Source of the DNA: Bacillota bacterium
GTDB taxonomy: Bacteria; Bacillota; Clostridia; Peptostreptococcales; Acidaminobacteraceae
Length of the DNA stretch: 64,000 nt
Assembly: GCA_030529225.1 (NCBI GenBank)
Contig: JAUMXH010000008.1
Span: 1-64,000, forward strand
Direction: 5' to 3'
Positions 15,684 to 23,767 of this stretch are shown piece by piece. The position numbers and the translations under genes were made by a program. Position 1 is the stretch's first letter. Each line of letters begins with the position of its first letter. The notes under the pieces are model-generated. The model had not been told where the DNA came from and did not search any database. It was given only the letters and a program-made list of their open reading frames with translations.

Positions 15684-16628
15684 ATGGATTTATTTTTCAC
15701 AGCATTGGGAAGCATAGTGGTGCTTTTCTCATTGATATTGGTAGGTTTTATTTGCAGAAAAACCAATTTGGTCAGCGAGCGCGCGCAGAAGGATGTCACG
15801 AACATCGTCCTCTATGCGATGCTTCCGGCGACCATCGTAAAGACGATGACAAAACCCATAGACAAAGATGCGATAGAGATGCTTCTTACGATGATTGCGA
15901 TTACCGTCGTCTCGTACATTTTTATCACCATCCTCTCCATTTTGGTATCCAAACGATTCAACCTTCCGGACAAGCAGAGGGATGTGCTCTTTGGCGGGAT
16001 GAGTTTTGCCAACATCACCTTCATGGGCCTTCCGGTACAGGAGGCGGTTTTTGGGAGCGAAGCGGTCTTCTTTACCATCATGTCTCAGCTGGTCATCTTT
16101 GAGATCTACTGCTGGAGCATCGGACTGAGCATCCTGGAGAAGCACAAAAAGGGCGGAAAGTTCCACATTTCTATCAAAGAGGTCTTGAAAAAACCGGGCG
16201 TCTTTGCGAGCATCATCGGCTTGATTCTTCTATTTGCAAAGGTCGAGCTCCCGCCTATGGTGGATAACTTTGTGACCATGCTCGGCAAGGGAATCTCTCC
16301 GCTCGCGATGATTGCGGTCGGATTCATGCTCGCCAATTCCAACATTAAGGAAGCCGTGCGCAACAAGTACCTTTACATCAGCTCTTTTGTGAAACTTCTG
16401 GTGATTCCGCTTGTGATGATTGGGGTGCTTTACGCGCTGAACATCAGGGGCTTGGTCATGGCGATTCCGGTCATCGAGATGGCGATGCCGACCGCGGCCT
16501 ACCTGGCGATGCTCTCCGCGATTGCCGACAACGATACCACCCTGGCATCCGAGCAAATTTTTGTTTCCAGCCTGCTCTCCCTGATCACCATACCGGTGAT
16601 TGTCGGGATCTTAGGATTTACGATGTAG
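15684..16628 (+). CDS. AEC-family (auxin efflux carrier-like) transporter
   Basis: 314-residue polytopic protein of about ten helices in two halves, with the family's LVGFICRKTNLVS opening and a PFxxK-like turn. AEC permeases move carboxylates (malate, malonate) or other small anions; the substrate cannot be read here. AGGAGACGG precedes ATG 15684. An extended -10 (TGG-TATGAT, 15620-15628) lies upstream. Single-gene unit. Confidence 0.88.
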   Translation: MDLFFTALGSIVVLFSLILVGFICRKTNLVSERAQKDVTNIVLYAMLPATIVKTMTKPIDKDAIEMLLTMIAITVVSYIFITILSILVSKRFNLPDKQRDVLFGGMSFANITFMGLPVQEAVFGSEAVFFTIMSQLVIFEIYCWSIGLSILEKHKKGGKFHISIKEVLKKPGVFASIIGLILLFAKVELPPMVDNFVTMLGKGISPLAMIAVGFMLANSNIKEAVRNKYLYISSFVKLLVIPLVMIGVLYALNIRGLVMAIPVIEMAMPTAAYLAMLSAIADNDTTLASEQIFVSSLLSLITIPVIVGILGFTM

Positions 16629-16649
16629 CCCTTGTCACAAGGGCTTTTT
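16628..16649 (+). terminator. Terminator after the AEC gene
   Basis: CCCTTG-TCA-CAAGGG followed by CTTTTT, starting inside the stop codon. Confidence 0.85.
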
Positions 16650-16677
16650 AAAACTTTTGTGAACTCGTATTTTGCAC

Positions 16678-16706
16678 TTGTATTTTAGAAGCAAATTTGA
16701 TAAAAA
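16678..16706 (+). promoter_or_regulatory. Possible purC promoter
   Basis: TTGTAT (16678-16683), 17 bp, TAAAAA (16701-16706). There is no purine-riboswitch-like structure between it and purC. Confidence 0.4.
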
Positions 16707-16745
16707 ATACTTGTCGGGATTGCTTGATCGAAAGGAGCTAAATCT

Positions 16746-17429
16746 ATGAAAATGCTTTACAAAGGAAAGACCAAGGACGTGTATGAGCTGGAGAACGGCA
16801 ACTACCTGCTACAGTTCAAAGACGATGTTACCGGTGTAGACGGAGTCTTTGACCCCGGCGCGAACCAAGTCGGGCTGACCATAGAGGGGGTCGGCAGAGA
16901 GGGCTTGCGACTCAGCACCTTCTTTTTTAAAAAAATCAATGAAGCGGGCTTCAAAACCCACTTTGTAAATAGTGATATTGAGAAACAACAGATGGAAGTC
17001 ATCCCTTGTGAAGCGTTCGGAAAGGGTCTGGAGGTTATTTGCAGATTCAGAGCGGTCGGCAGCTTTATGAGACGCTACGGCGCGTATGCGACGGAGGGAG
17101 ACAAGCTCGATGCCTTTGTGGAAGTAACGATTAAAGATGACGACAGGAACGACCCGCCAATCAGCGAGGATGCGCTCGATATGCTCGGAATCCTGACGCA
17201 CGAGGAATACGCGATTCTGAAACAGAGAGTGAAGGATATCTCAAAGCTCATCGCCGAGGAAATCGCGAAGAAGGGGATGGAACTGTATGACATCAAGCTC
17301 GAGTTCGGCAGAAGAAAGTCGGACAAAGAGATTATCCTGATTGACGAGGTATCGGGCGGAAATATGAGGGTTTACAAGAACGGCGAGTACACTGAACCGA
17401 TGAAGTTGACGCACTTGATGTTGGATTAA
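16746..17429 (+). CDS. purC: Phosphoribosylaminoimidazole-succinocarboxamide synthase
   Basis: Joins aspartate to CAIR in purine synthesis (SAICAR synthetase). The N-terminal YKGKTKDVYEL, the FVNSDIEKQQMEVIPCE block and IDEVSGGNMRVYKNG near the C-terminus match the family. 227 residues is close to typical, slightly short. It stands alone; the other pur genes are not in this window, which is unusual for an operon pathway in Firmicutes. AAAGGAGC precedes the start. Confidence 0.92.
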   Translation: MKMLYKGKTKDVYELENGNYLLQFKDDVTGVDGVFDPGANQVGLTIEGVGREGLRLSTFFFKKINEAGFKTHFVNSDIEKQQMEVIPCEAFGKGLEVICRFRAVGSFMRRYGAYATEGDKLDAFVEVTIKDDDRNDPPISEDALDMLGILTHEEYAILKQRVKDISKLIAEEIAKKGMELYDIKLEFGRRKSDKEIILIDEVSGGNMRVYKNGEYTEPMKLTHLMLD

Positions 17430-17463
17430 CGGGCCCCGATTGTTAGAAAAAAGATAGAAGAAG

Positions 17464-17498
17464 AGCCGGCGTGCAATCTTGCGTGCCGGCTTTTTTTT
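17464..17498 (+). terminator. Terminator after purC (possibly bidirectional)
   Basis: AGCCGGC pairs with GCCGGCT, followed by eight Ts. The same hairpin lies beyond the 3' end of the convergent minus-strand carboxypeptidase gene. Confidence 0.85.
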
Positions 17499-17528
17499 GT
17501 ATTTTTAAGCGGATGTCGTCCGTTTTGT

Positions 17529-18335
17529 TTAGTTTTCGATGTATTGGTGATAGTATTCGTCGTAGGTCAGGCCGCTGTTCTTGACAGCGATTGCGGTCTC
17601 CTTGCCGACATACCTCCAGTGCCACGGCTCGTAGATGTAGCCGGTGATGCCTTCCTTGCCCTTCGGATACCGGAGGATGTAGCCGTACTCGGCTCCATTC
17701 TGTTGGAGCCATTGGAACGCTTGTGTGTATTCAAACGATGCGTTCACATCGTTGATGTCGCAGCAGAGACCGGTTTCATGTTCCGAGTGTCTCGGTCTCG
17801 CGGAATAGGTGTCCGCTTCCTGGACGCCGTTGTTTGCGGCATAGGTATTGTAAAGGCCTTCCTGATACACCTTGTCCCGGTATCCGGAAACGACTTTCAC
17901 TGTGACGCCTTCCGCACTCGCCGCATCCGACATCCTCATAAAGGCCTCGGCGGCCTCGCTCGCCGGTGCTTCTCCGGCCTTTTTGCTCGTTCCGTCCGCG
18001 CCCGTTTCCGCGCTCTCATCTTCTGCGTCCGCGCCGCCTTTTGTTCCTGCGCCGTCGCTCTCATCTTTCGCATCCGCGCGCTGTTTACCCACGCCTTCGG
18101 TCTCCTTGCCTGCCTCCGGCCCGGCGCCCGCCTGCTCGCCCTTCGCGCCCGCATCCTTCGCATCTTTGTTCCCTTTCGATGCATCCGTTTCGGAATCCGT
18201 GTTTTGCTCTACATCCTTTTTCCCTTGCTGACCGTCCTCTTTCGGCTTGCTCAGGAACGCGATTCCAATGTAAATCAGAAGCGCTGCTATAAATGCGATG
18301 GCAATCAAGAGAAGGGGTTTGTTTATCCTGTTCAT
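17529..18335 (-). CDS. Membrane-anchored VanY-type carboxypeptidase
   Basis: 268 residues: one N-terminal membrane helix (residues ~7-29), a ~90-residue charged Ala/Gly/Glu/Lys/Asp-rich linker, then an M15B domain with VSGYRDKVYQEG, the zinc motif HSEHETGLCCD and EPWHWRYVG. It should act on peptidoglycan outside the membrane, held by the anchor, the linker spanning the wall. Paralogue of 14868-15599, which has no such linker. AAAGGTG precedes ATG 18335; its promoter carries a palindrome. Confidence 0.88.
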   Translation of the reverse strand: MNRINKPLLLIAIAFIAALLIYIGIAFLSKPKEDGQQGKKDVEQNTDSETDASKGNKDAKDAGAKGEQAGAGPEAGKETEGVGKQRADAKDESDGAGTKGGADAEDESAETGADGTSKKAGEAPASEAAEAFMRMSDAASAEGVTVKVVSGYRDKVYQEGLYNTYAANNGVQEADTYSARPRHSEHETGLCCDINDVNASFEYTQAFQWLQQNGAEYGYILRYPKGKEGITGYIYEPWHWRYVGKETAIAVKNSGLTYDEYYHQYIEN

Positions 18336-18423
18336 TGTGTTTCACCTTTCTATCGTTACGGAACGGTTTCCCGCTCCCGTTTCGGCGCTGCAACAAGTTC
18401 AGCCGACGCTTTAAAACGATTCT

Positions 18424-18466
18424 ACTGTATCTCATACAGTGTAACACGAAATCGGAGGGGATACAA
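18424..18466 (-). promoter_or_regulatory. Promoter with operator-like palindrome for the anchored VanY gene
   Basis: Minus strand TTGTAT (18466-18461), 17 bp, TACACT (18443-18438). ACTGTAT-GAG-ATACAGT (18440-18424 on that strand) overlaps the end of the -10 box and the start point. A repressor site is likely, which would make this enzyme inducible (inference). Confidence 0.65.
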
Positions 18467-18589
18467 ATTTGGAAGCGAGCAAAAAAAACTGCAATTGTGT
18501 GAAACCTCCTAACAGGCGAAACATTAGAATGGAAAAAAGAATAAAAATATGTTACACTATTGTCGATAATCGCGTAATAGGAGGTTGTT

Positions 18590-19048
18590 ATGGCTAGAGT
18601 ATCTTGGAATGAATATTTTATGAGATTGGCTATAAATGTTGCGAGCAGAGGAACCTGCGACAGGGCTTATGTGGGTTGTGTGCTGGTCAACGAGGACAAC
18701 AGGATTGTTTCAACCGGGTACAACGGCTCGGTCTCAAAGAACAAGCAGTGTGATGAAATCGGCCACAAGCTCAGAGACGGTCATTGTATCGCGACCATCC
18801 ACGCGGAGATCAACGCGCTGATTTATTGTGCCAGAGAGGGAATTAAGGTAAAGGGAACCAGGTGCTATGTCACGCATTTTCCGTGCTTAAACTGCACAAA
18901 GGCGCTGATTCAGGCCGGCATCTCAAAGATTTACTACCTGGATGCTTACAAAATGGACGACTATGCGATCGAATTGTTAAAGACCAACGGCGTGGAAGCC
19001 ATCCAACACAAGTTGGGCGACGAGTCCGAGAACTGCTGGTTCGGATAA
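18590..19048 (+). CDS. Deoxycytidylate (dCMP) deaminase-type protein
   Basis: 152-residue zinc deaminase with HAE (His71-Glu73) and PCLNC (Cys99, Cys102) as metal ligands and proton shuttle. The N-terminal SWNEYFMRLAINVASRGTCDRAYVGCVLV and the GYNGSVSK segment match dCMP deaminases (ComEB group), which supply dUMP for dTMP synthesis. AGGAGG is 6 nt before ATG 18590. Single gene upstream of a tRNA cluster. Confidence 0.88.
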   Translation: MARVSWNEYFMRLAINVASRGTCDRAYVGCVLVNEDNRIVSTGYNGSVSKNKQCDEIGHKLRDGHCIATIHAEINALIYCAREGIKVKGTRCYVTHFPCLNCTKALIQAGISKIYYLDAYKMDDYAIELLKTNGVEAIQHKLGDESENCWFG

Positions 19049-19128
19049 GGGCAAGACTTATTTTCAAGGGGTTTCAGGTGCGCGCCGCAACAAAAAATCA
19101 AAAAAAGAAAAAAATATGAAAAAAGTTC

Positions 19129-19157
19129 TTGACAAAAGACGCGCTTTCCTATAAAAT
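19129..19157 (+). promoter_or_regulatory. Promoter of the tRNA cluster
   Basis: Consensus TTGACA (19129-19134), 17 bp, TAAAAT (19152-19157), about 55 bp upstream of tRNA-Val. Confidence 0.85.
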
Positions 19158-19213
19158 CATCCTTGTCGATTTGAGCAGTTGAAAGAAAACTTACAAGTAT
19201 GAATCAATTTGAT

Positions 19214-19289
19214 GGGAGCATAGCTCAGCTGGGAGAGCACCTGCCTTACAAGCAGGGGGTCACAGGTTCGATCCCTGTTGCTCCCACCA
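19214..19289 (+). tRNA. tRNA-Val (TAC)
   Basis: Acceptor GGGAGCA/TGCTCCC, anticodon loop CTTACAA giving TAC, T-loop TTCGATC, encoded CCA. First of three tandem tRNAs. Confidence 0.97.
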
Positions 19290-19321
19290 TTCTTATCTAC
19301 AGCTTAGTAGAGTCGACATAT

Positions 19322-19406
19322 GCGGGTATGGCGGAACTGGCAGACGCACTAGATTTAGGTTCTAGCGACGAGAGTCGTGGGGGTTCGACTCCCTTTACCC
19401 GCACCA
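19322..19406 (+). tRNA. tRNA-Leu (TAG)
   Basis: Class II tRNA with a long variable arm (CGACGAGAGTCG). Acceptor GCGGGTA/TACCCGC, anticodon loop TTTAGGT giving TAG, encoded CCA. Confidence 0.97.
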
Positions 19407-19412
19407 TTTTAT

Positions 19413-19487
19413 GCGGAAGTGGCTCAGTGGTAGAGCATCGCCTTGCCAAGGCGAGGGTCGCGGGTTCAAGTCCCGTCTTCCGCTCCA
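19413..19487 (+). tRNA. tRNA-Gly (GCC)
   Basis: Acceptor GCGGAAG/CTTCCGC, anticodon loop TTGCCAA giving GCC, encoded CCA. Last of the cluster. Confidence 0.97.
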
Positions 19488-19494
19488 TTATAGA

Positions 19495-19535
19495 AAAATG
19501 CCTATGCTTGAGTCTAACTCGCATGGGCGTTTTTT
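19495..19535 (+). terminator. Terminator of the tRNA cluster
   Basis: ATGCCTATGC pairs with GCATGGGCGT (one mismatch), followed by six Ts. Confidence 0.8.
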
Positions 19536-19589
19536 ATGATTAGAGATTGGTCGACATCGGTGCCGGTTGAGAAAAAAGAGGTGCATCCT

Positions 19590-20516
19590 ATGAAACAGGA
19601 AAAAAAGATTGTCATCGCATTGGGCGGAAACGCTCTGGGCAACAACCCTAAGGAACAGGTCGCGGCAGTCAAACTGACCGCCAAATCGATTGTAGATTTG
19701 ATTGAACTCGGAAACACGGTCATCATCACGCACGGAAACGGTCCGCAGGTCGGGATGATCAACCTCGCGTTCGCTTCGCAGGGAACGGTGGACATGCCCT
19801 TTCCGGAATGCGGCGCAATGAGCCAGGGTTACATTGGCTATCACTTGCAGAACGCGATCAGGGAAGAACTTCTGAAGCGCGGAATCCAAAAAGAAGTGGC
19901 GACGGTGATTACCCAGGTCGTCGTGGACAAGGACGACGAGGCCTTTCAGAATCCGCGCAAGCCGATCGGTCTTTTTTACAGTAAGGAAGAGGCGGAGAAG
20001 ATTGCGGCGGAGACGGGCTATACGATGAAGGAAGATGCCGGAAGGGGCTACAGGCGCGTGGTTGCCTCGCCGATTCCAAAGGACGTCGCCGAAATCGGCA
20101 CGATTCAGACCCTGGTTGATGCCGGCGTCTGTGTGATTGCGACCGGTGGCGGCGGAATCCCGGTGATTCGTGAGGGCAACGCCCTGGTCGGTGTGGCGGC
20201 GGTCATCGACAAGGACTACGCGAGTGCCAAGCTGGCGGAGCTGATCGATGCGGATGAACTTCTGATTTTGACCGCGGTGGAAAAGGTTTCCCTGCACTTC
20301 GGAAAGGAGAACCGGGTCGACTTGGACCGCATGAGCGTAGAAGAGTGCAAACAGTACATCTCTGAAAAGCATTTCTCGGAAGGCTCTATGCTTCCTAAGG
20401 TGGGAGCGGCGCTGAACTTCTGCGAAAGTAAGGCCGGAAGAAAGGTCATCATCACGTCTTTGGAGAAGGCGGAGGAGGCCCTGCTCGGCAAGAACGGAAC
20501 GCTGATTGTCTCATAA
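19590..20516 (+). CDS. arcC: Carbamate kinase
   Basis: Reversible ATP + carbamate / ADP + carbamoyl phosphate; in fermenters usually run to make ATP from carbamoyl phosphate. Family landmarks: IVIALGGNALG, THGNGPQVG, TGGGGIPV and ISEKHFSEGSMLPKV. 308 residues is standard. ATG 19590 has AGAGGTG 6 nt upstream. It stands alone, without arginine deiminase or ornithine carbamoyltransferase genes beside it, so the source of carbamoyl phosphate is not shown. Confidence 0.93.
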   Translation: MKQEKKIVIALGGNALGNNPKEQVAAVKLTAKSIVDLIELGNTVIITHGNGPQVGMINLAFASQGTVDMPFPECGAMSQGYIGYHLQNAIREELLKRGIQKEVATVITQVVVDKDDEAFQNPRKPIGLFYSKEEAEKIAAETGYTMKEDAGRGYRRVVASPIPKDVAEIGTIQTLVDAGVCVIATGGGGIPVIREGNALVGVAAVIDKDYASAKLAELIDADELLILTAVEKVSLHFGKENRVDLDRMSVEECKQYISEKHFSEGSMLPKVGAALNFCESKAGRKVIITSLEKAEEALLGKNGTLIVS

Positions 20517-20546
20517 AGGTGGCGGAACAAAGAGGTGCAAAAGGAC

Positions 20547-20575
20547 TTGCACTCATTCAGCCCTTATGTTACAAT
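20547..20575 (+). promoter_or_regulatory. secG promoter
   Basis: TTGCAC (20547-20552), 17 bp, TACAAT (20570-20575), placed about 30 bp before the secG start. Confidence 0.8.
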
Positions 20576-20611
20576 ACTCTAGCGGAAGAAACAATTAAAG
20601 GGAGGATCAAA

Positions 20612-20842
20612 TTGGTTATTGTAAAAGTGGTGCTTTTAATCGTCGGTTTGACGCTGATTTTCTCAGTTCTTATGCAGTCAGGTAAGAACGCGGGTCTATC
20701 AGGATCAATCGGAGGCGGTGCGGAGCAATTATTCGGAAAACAAAAAGCGGAAGGTTTTGACAGTTTATTTGATAAAGTAACAAAAGTATCTGCAGCTTTG
20801 TTTATTATTTTATCTCTTTTGCTTGCGATTTTAGACAAATAG
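20612..20842 (+). CDS. secG: Protein-export membrane protein SecG
   Basis: 76-residue subunit of the SecYEG translocon with two membrane helices (residues ~2-20 and ~52-74) joined by the conserved MQSGKNAGLSGSIGGG loop. The start is TTG 20612: AAGGGAGGA lies 6 nt before it and a promoter just upstream excludes longer versions. It is followed 24 nt later by hppA. Confidence 0.92.
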   Translation: MVIVKVVLLIVGLTLIFSVLMQSGKNAGLSGSIGGGAEQLFGKQKAEGFDSLFDKVTKVSAALFIILSLLLAILDK

Positions 20843-20866
20843 TACACTTTTTGAAAGGAGTAAGTT

Positions 20867-22855
20867 ATGGTGCAATATCTGGCCCCGGCAGCCGGTGTTC
20901 TTGCGCTACTTTTTGCTATGCTTTTAGCAGGCAAAGTGAGCAAGGCCCAGCCCGGAAATGATAGAATGAAAGAAATTTCGGGTTACATTCAAGACGGTTC
21001 TATGGCGTTCTTGAGCAGACAGTACAAGACCCTGGTTGTCTTTGTTGTCATCTTGGCCGTAGTAATCGGAGTGGGAATCGATTATCAGACAGCGATCAGC
21101 TTCGTGGTAGGTTCTACCTTCTCCGCCCTTGCGGGATATATCGGAATGAAGGTTGCTACCAAGGCGAACGTCAGAACGGCGAACATGGCGAAGGAAGGCG
21201 GCATGAACAAGGCGCTTTCAATCGCATTCTCAGGCGGTGCCGTAATGGGTATGGCCGTAGTCGGTCTCGGCCTATTGGGAATCGGCGGTCTCTACCTCGT
21301 TTTTGTTGACGGAAACATCAATTCGGAGAGCGTCGCTCACATCACAGGCTTCAGCTTGGGAGCTTCTTCTATCGCCCTCTTCGGTAGGGTTGGCGGCGGA
21401 ATCTACACCAAGGCTGCGGACGTAGGTGCGGACCTCGTCGGTAAAGTCGAAGCAGGAATCCCTGAAGACGACCCTAGAAACCCTGCGGTTATCGCCGATA
21501 ACGTGGGCGACAACGTGGGTGACGTTGCAGGTATGGGTGCCGACTTGTTTGAATCGTATGTCGGATCGATCGTCGCTGCCATCACCTTGGGATTGACTGT
21601 GAAGTCAAACGTTCCTCTTTATGTAATGTTCCCTCTATTGTTATCTGCTATCGGTATCGTATCTTCTATCGTGTCTACCTTCTTCGTAAGAGGCGGAGAG
21701 AAGTCGGATCCTCATAAAGCTTTGAAGATGGCTACTTATGTGAGCTCATTCTTAGTTGTTATTTCTGCATATTTATTGGCAAGCAAGTTCTTGGGCGATT
21801 TGGGTCCTTTCTATGCCATCGTTGCAGGTCTTGCGGTCGGTTTGGTCATCGCTGTGTTTACAGAGATCTTCACTTCAGCCGACTACAGATTCGTAAAAGG
21901 AATCGCGGACCAATCTAAGACAGGTCCTGCCACTACCATCATCAGCGGACTTTCAGTCGGTATGATTTCAACGGTTGCTCCAATCATTTTGATTGTTGCC
22001 GCAACTTTGATCGCGTACCACTTTGCGGGACTATACGGAATCGCGCTTGCGGCGGTCGGTATGCTTTCAACAGCGGGCATCACCATCGCGGTTGACGCTT
22101 ACGGTCCGATTGCGGACAACGCGGGCGGTATCGCGGAAATGTGCGAACTTCCTCCTGAAGTTAGAGAAATTACGGACAAATTGGACTCTGTAGGTAACAC
22201 TACAGCGGCGATCGGCAAAGGTTTTGCAATCGGTTCGGCTGCACTTACAGCCCTAGCCCTCTTCGTTTCTTATTCTGAGGCGGTAGGCTTGAGCAAAATC
22301 GGTATCAACATCTTGGATCCTAAGGTTGTAGGCGGATTGTTCATCGGCGGTATGCTTCCGTTCGTGTTCTCTGCGATGACAATGGAATCGGTCGGTAAGG
22401 CTGCATTTGAAATGATTGAAGAAGTAAGACGCCAGTTCAGAGAAATGCCGGGCATCATGAAGGGCGAGCAAAAGCCTGACTATGCAAGATGCGTAGACAT
22501 TTCAACAAAGGCGGCTCTAAAAGAGATGTTGGTTCCGGGCATCATGGCGGTTGTCTGCCCGCTCATCGTAGGTTACTTGTTGGGCGCGGCTGCACTCGGC
22601 GGAATGCTTGCGGGAGCCTTGGTCACAGGCGTTTTGATGGCGATCTTTATGGCCAATGCCGGCGGAGCTTGGGACAACGCGAAGAAGTACATCGAGCTTG
22701 GTAACAACGGCGGTAAGGGTTCTGAGGCCCACAAGGCTGCGGTTGTAGGGGACACTGTAGGTGACCCGTTCAAGGATACTTCAGGTCCGTCAATCAACAT
22801 CCTAATCAAGTTGATGACCATCGTTGCCTTGGTATTTGCATCCCTATTCGTATAA
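20867..22855 (+). CDS. hppA: Membrane-bound ion-pumping pyrophosphatase
   Basis: 662-residue polytopic enzyme that couples PPi hydrolysis to outward pumping of H+ and/or Na+. The PPi/Mg site [20 protein letters not shown] and the later [16 protein letters not shown] and [15 protein letters not shown] motifs are intact. The segment [10 protein letters not shown] has Ala and Gly where K+-independent enzymes carry Lys and Thr, so the K+-stimulated class is expected. Whether it moves Na+ or H+ I cannot decide. AAAGGAGTAAG precedes ATG 20867. Confidence 0.94.
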   Translation: MVQYLAPAAGVLALLFAMLLAGKVSKAQPGNDRMKEISGYIQDGSMAFLSRQYKTLVVFVVILAVVIGVGIDYQTAISFVVGSTFSALAGYIGMKVATKANVRTANMAKEGGMNKALSIAFSGGAVMGMAVVGLGLLGIGGLYLVFVDGNINSESVAHITGFSLGASSIALFGRVGGGIYTKAADVGADLVGKVEAGIPEDDPRNPAVIADNVGDNVGDVAGMGADLFESYVGSIVAAITLGLTVKSNVPLYVMFPLLLSAIGIVSSIVSTFFVRGGEKSDPHKALKMATYVSSFLVVISAYLLASKFLGDLGPFYAIVAGLAVGLVIAVFTEIFTSADYRFVKGIADQSKTGPATTIISGLSVGMISTVAPIILIVAATLIAYHFAGLYGIALAAVGMLSTAGITIAVDAYGPIADNAGGIAEMCELPPEVREITDKLDSVGNTTAAIGKGFAIGSAALTALALFVSYSEAVGLSKIGINILDPKVVGGLFIGGMLPFVFSAMTMESVGKAAFEMIEEVRRQFREMPGIMKGEQKPDYARCVDISTKAALKEMLVPGIMAVVCPLIVGYLLGAAALGGMLAGALVTGVLMAIFMANAGGAWDNAKKYIELGNNGGKGSEAHKAAVVGDTVGDPFKDTSGPSINILIKLMTIVALVFASLFV

Positions 22856-22900
22856 CACAATGTCCTGAACGAACATTTTTATATCAATAATTAGTGGAAT

Positions 22901-22928
22901 AAAAAATCGGACTTCGTGCCGATTTTTT
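22901..22928 (+). terminator. Terminator after hppA
   Basis: AAAAAATCGG pairs with CCGATTTTTT around an 8-nt loop; symmetric, so it could work on both strands. Confidence 0.88.
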
Positions 22929-22988
22929 ATTGTGGGAAAAGATGGGCCCTCTGCGGCCCTGCAGATTTGAAAGGAGTTAAGGTTTTAC

Positions 22989-23522
22989 ATGCAGAGTTAC
23001 ATTTTCTTTATTGTTTTGATTTTCTTTGGCGTCAGACTGGTCTTTCTGAAAACGTCAAAGGACAACGAGAAGGCCATTTTGGAAGCCGGAGGCTGCGAGT
23101 ACGGAGCCGAGAACAGCAAGCGTTTAACCATCCTGCACATCCTCTTTTACTTGGGTTGCACGGTGGAGTCGATTATAAAGGGCGTCAATGCCGACCGGAT
23201 CAGCATGGCTGGAATCGGGCTCATGGTCTTTTCTCTGATTATGCTCTATGTTGTGAGCAACTTGCTCAAGGGCATCTGGACCGTCAAGCTGATGGTCGCG
23301 AAGAATCACAAGTTCAACGACCACTGGTTGTTTCGGACTGTCAAGCACCCGAATTACTTTTTGAACATTCTGCCGGAACTGACCGGGCTGACCCTGCTCT
23401 GTCACGCCTATGTGACTGCGGCGATTTTGAGTATCCCTTATCTGCTTGTGTTGGGAATTCGAATCAAGGAAGAGAACAGGGTTTTGAAGGAAATCGTTAT
23501 TCCGAACACCGTATCAAAGTAA
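22989..23522 (+). CDS. Isoprenylcysteine carboxyl methyltransferase-family membrane protein
   Basis: 177 residues with four or five hydrophobic helices and the family C-terminal block TVKHPNYFLNILPELTGL followed by RIKEENRVLKE, which forms the SAM-binding end in ICMT/PEMT-like enzymes. Bacterial members methylate unknown substrates; prenylated proteins are not expected. AAAGGAG precedes ATG 22989. Stands alone behind the hppA terminator. Confidence 0.75.
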   Translation: MQSYIFFIVLIFFGVRLVFLKTSKDNEKAILEAGGCEYGAENSKRLTILHILFYLGCTVESIIKGVNADRISMAGIGLMVFSLIMLYVVSNLLKGIWTVKLMVAKNHKFNDHWLFRTVKHPNYFLNILPELTGLTLLCHAYVTAAILSIPYLLVLGIRIKEENRVLKEIVIPNTVSK

Positions 23523-23551
23523 AGGCGAGCACCGGCTTCTCTTTCTTTTTG

Positions 23552-23581
23552 TTGTCAGAGGATTCTTATTTATGCTATACT
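23552..23581 (+). promoter_or_regulatory. Promoter upstream of the small membrane gene and decarboxylase
   Basis: TTGTCA (23552-23557), 18 bp, TATACT (23576-23581). Confidence 0.65.
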
Positions 23582-23629
23582 TGATTACATAAAAGTTTTT
23601 GTAAAACAAATTAAAGACAGGTGTTTACT

Positions 23630-23755
23630 TTGAAGATTCATTTAATCGTTGCCGGAATATTGGCGCTCTTCTTTCTGGGAATTTTGCTGACTTTGGGAGT
23701 CGATTTGTTCAGAAGTCTCAGAAAAAAGAACAACGAAATCAGACGGGTGAAATAG
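23630..23755 (+). CDS. Small single-helix membrane protein (41 aa)
   Basis: A hydrophobic helix (residues ~5-25, IVAGILALFFLGILLTLGV) is followed by a basic tail FRSLRKKNNEIRRVK, giving a cytosolic C-terminus by the positive-inside rule. TTG 23630 lies 6 nt after AGGTG; an in-frame GTG at 23621 overlaps that site. It begins about 50 bp after a promoter and ends 12 nt before the decarboxylase gene, so it is likely the operon's first gene. No family recognised. Confidence 0.6.
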   Translation: MKIHLIVAGILALFFLGILLTLGVDLFRSLRKKNNEIRRVK

Positions 23756-23767
23756 GGGAGAGCGTGA

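Noticed and set aside
16650-16745. Purine riboswitch upstream of purC
   Set aside because: The stretch is too short and lacks the three-helix junction bases; only a promoter-like pair is visible.
17544-18512. 322-codon plus-strand frame opposite the anchored VanY gene
   Set aside because: Its Arg/Phe/Cys-rich product mirrors the Ala/Glu/Lys linker on the other strand; the minus-strand gene has intact zinc motifs.
19590-20516. Carbamate kinase as carbamoyl-phosphate source for the pyr operon
   Set aside because: The enzyme usually works in the other direction, the genes are 13 kb apart with no shared control, and carAB may lie elsewhere.
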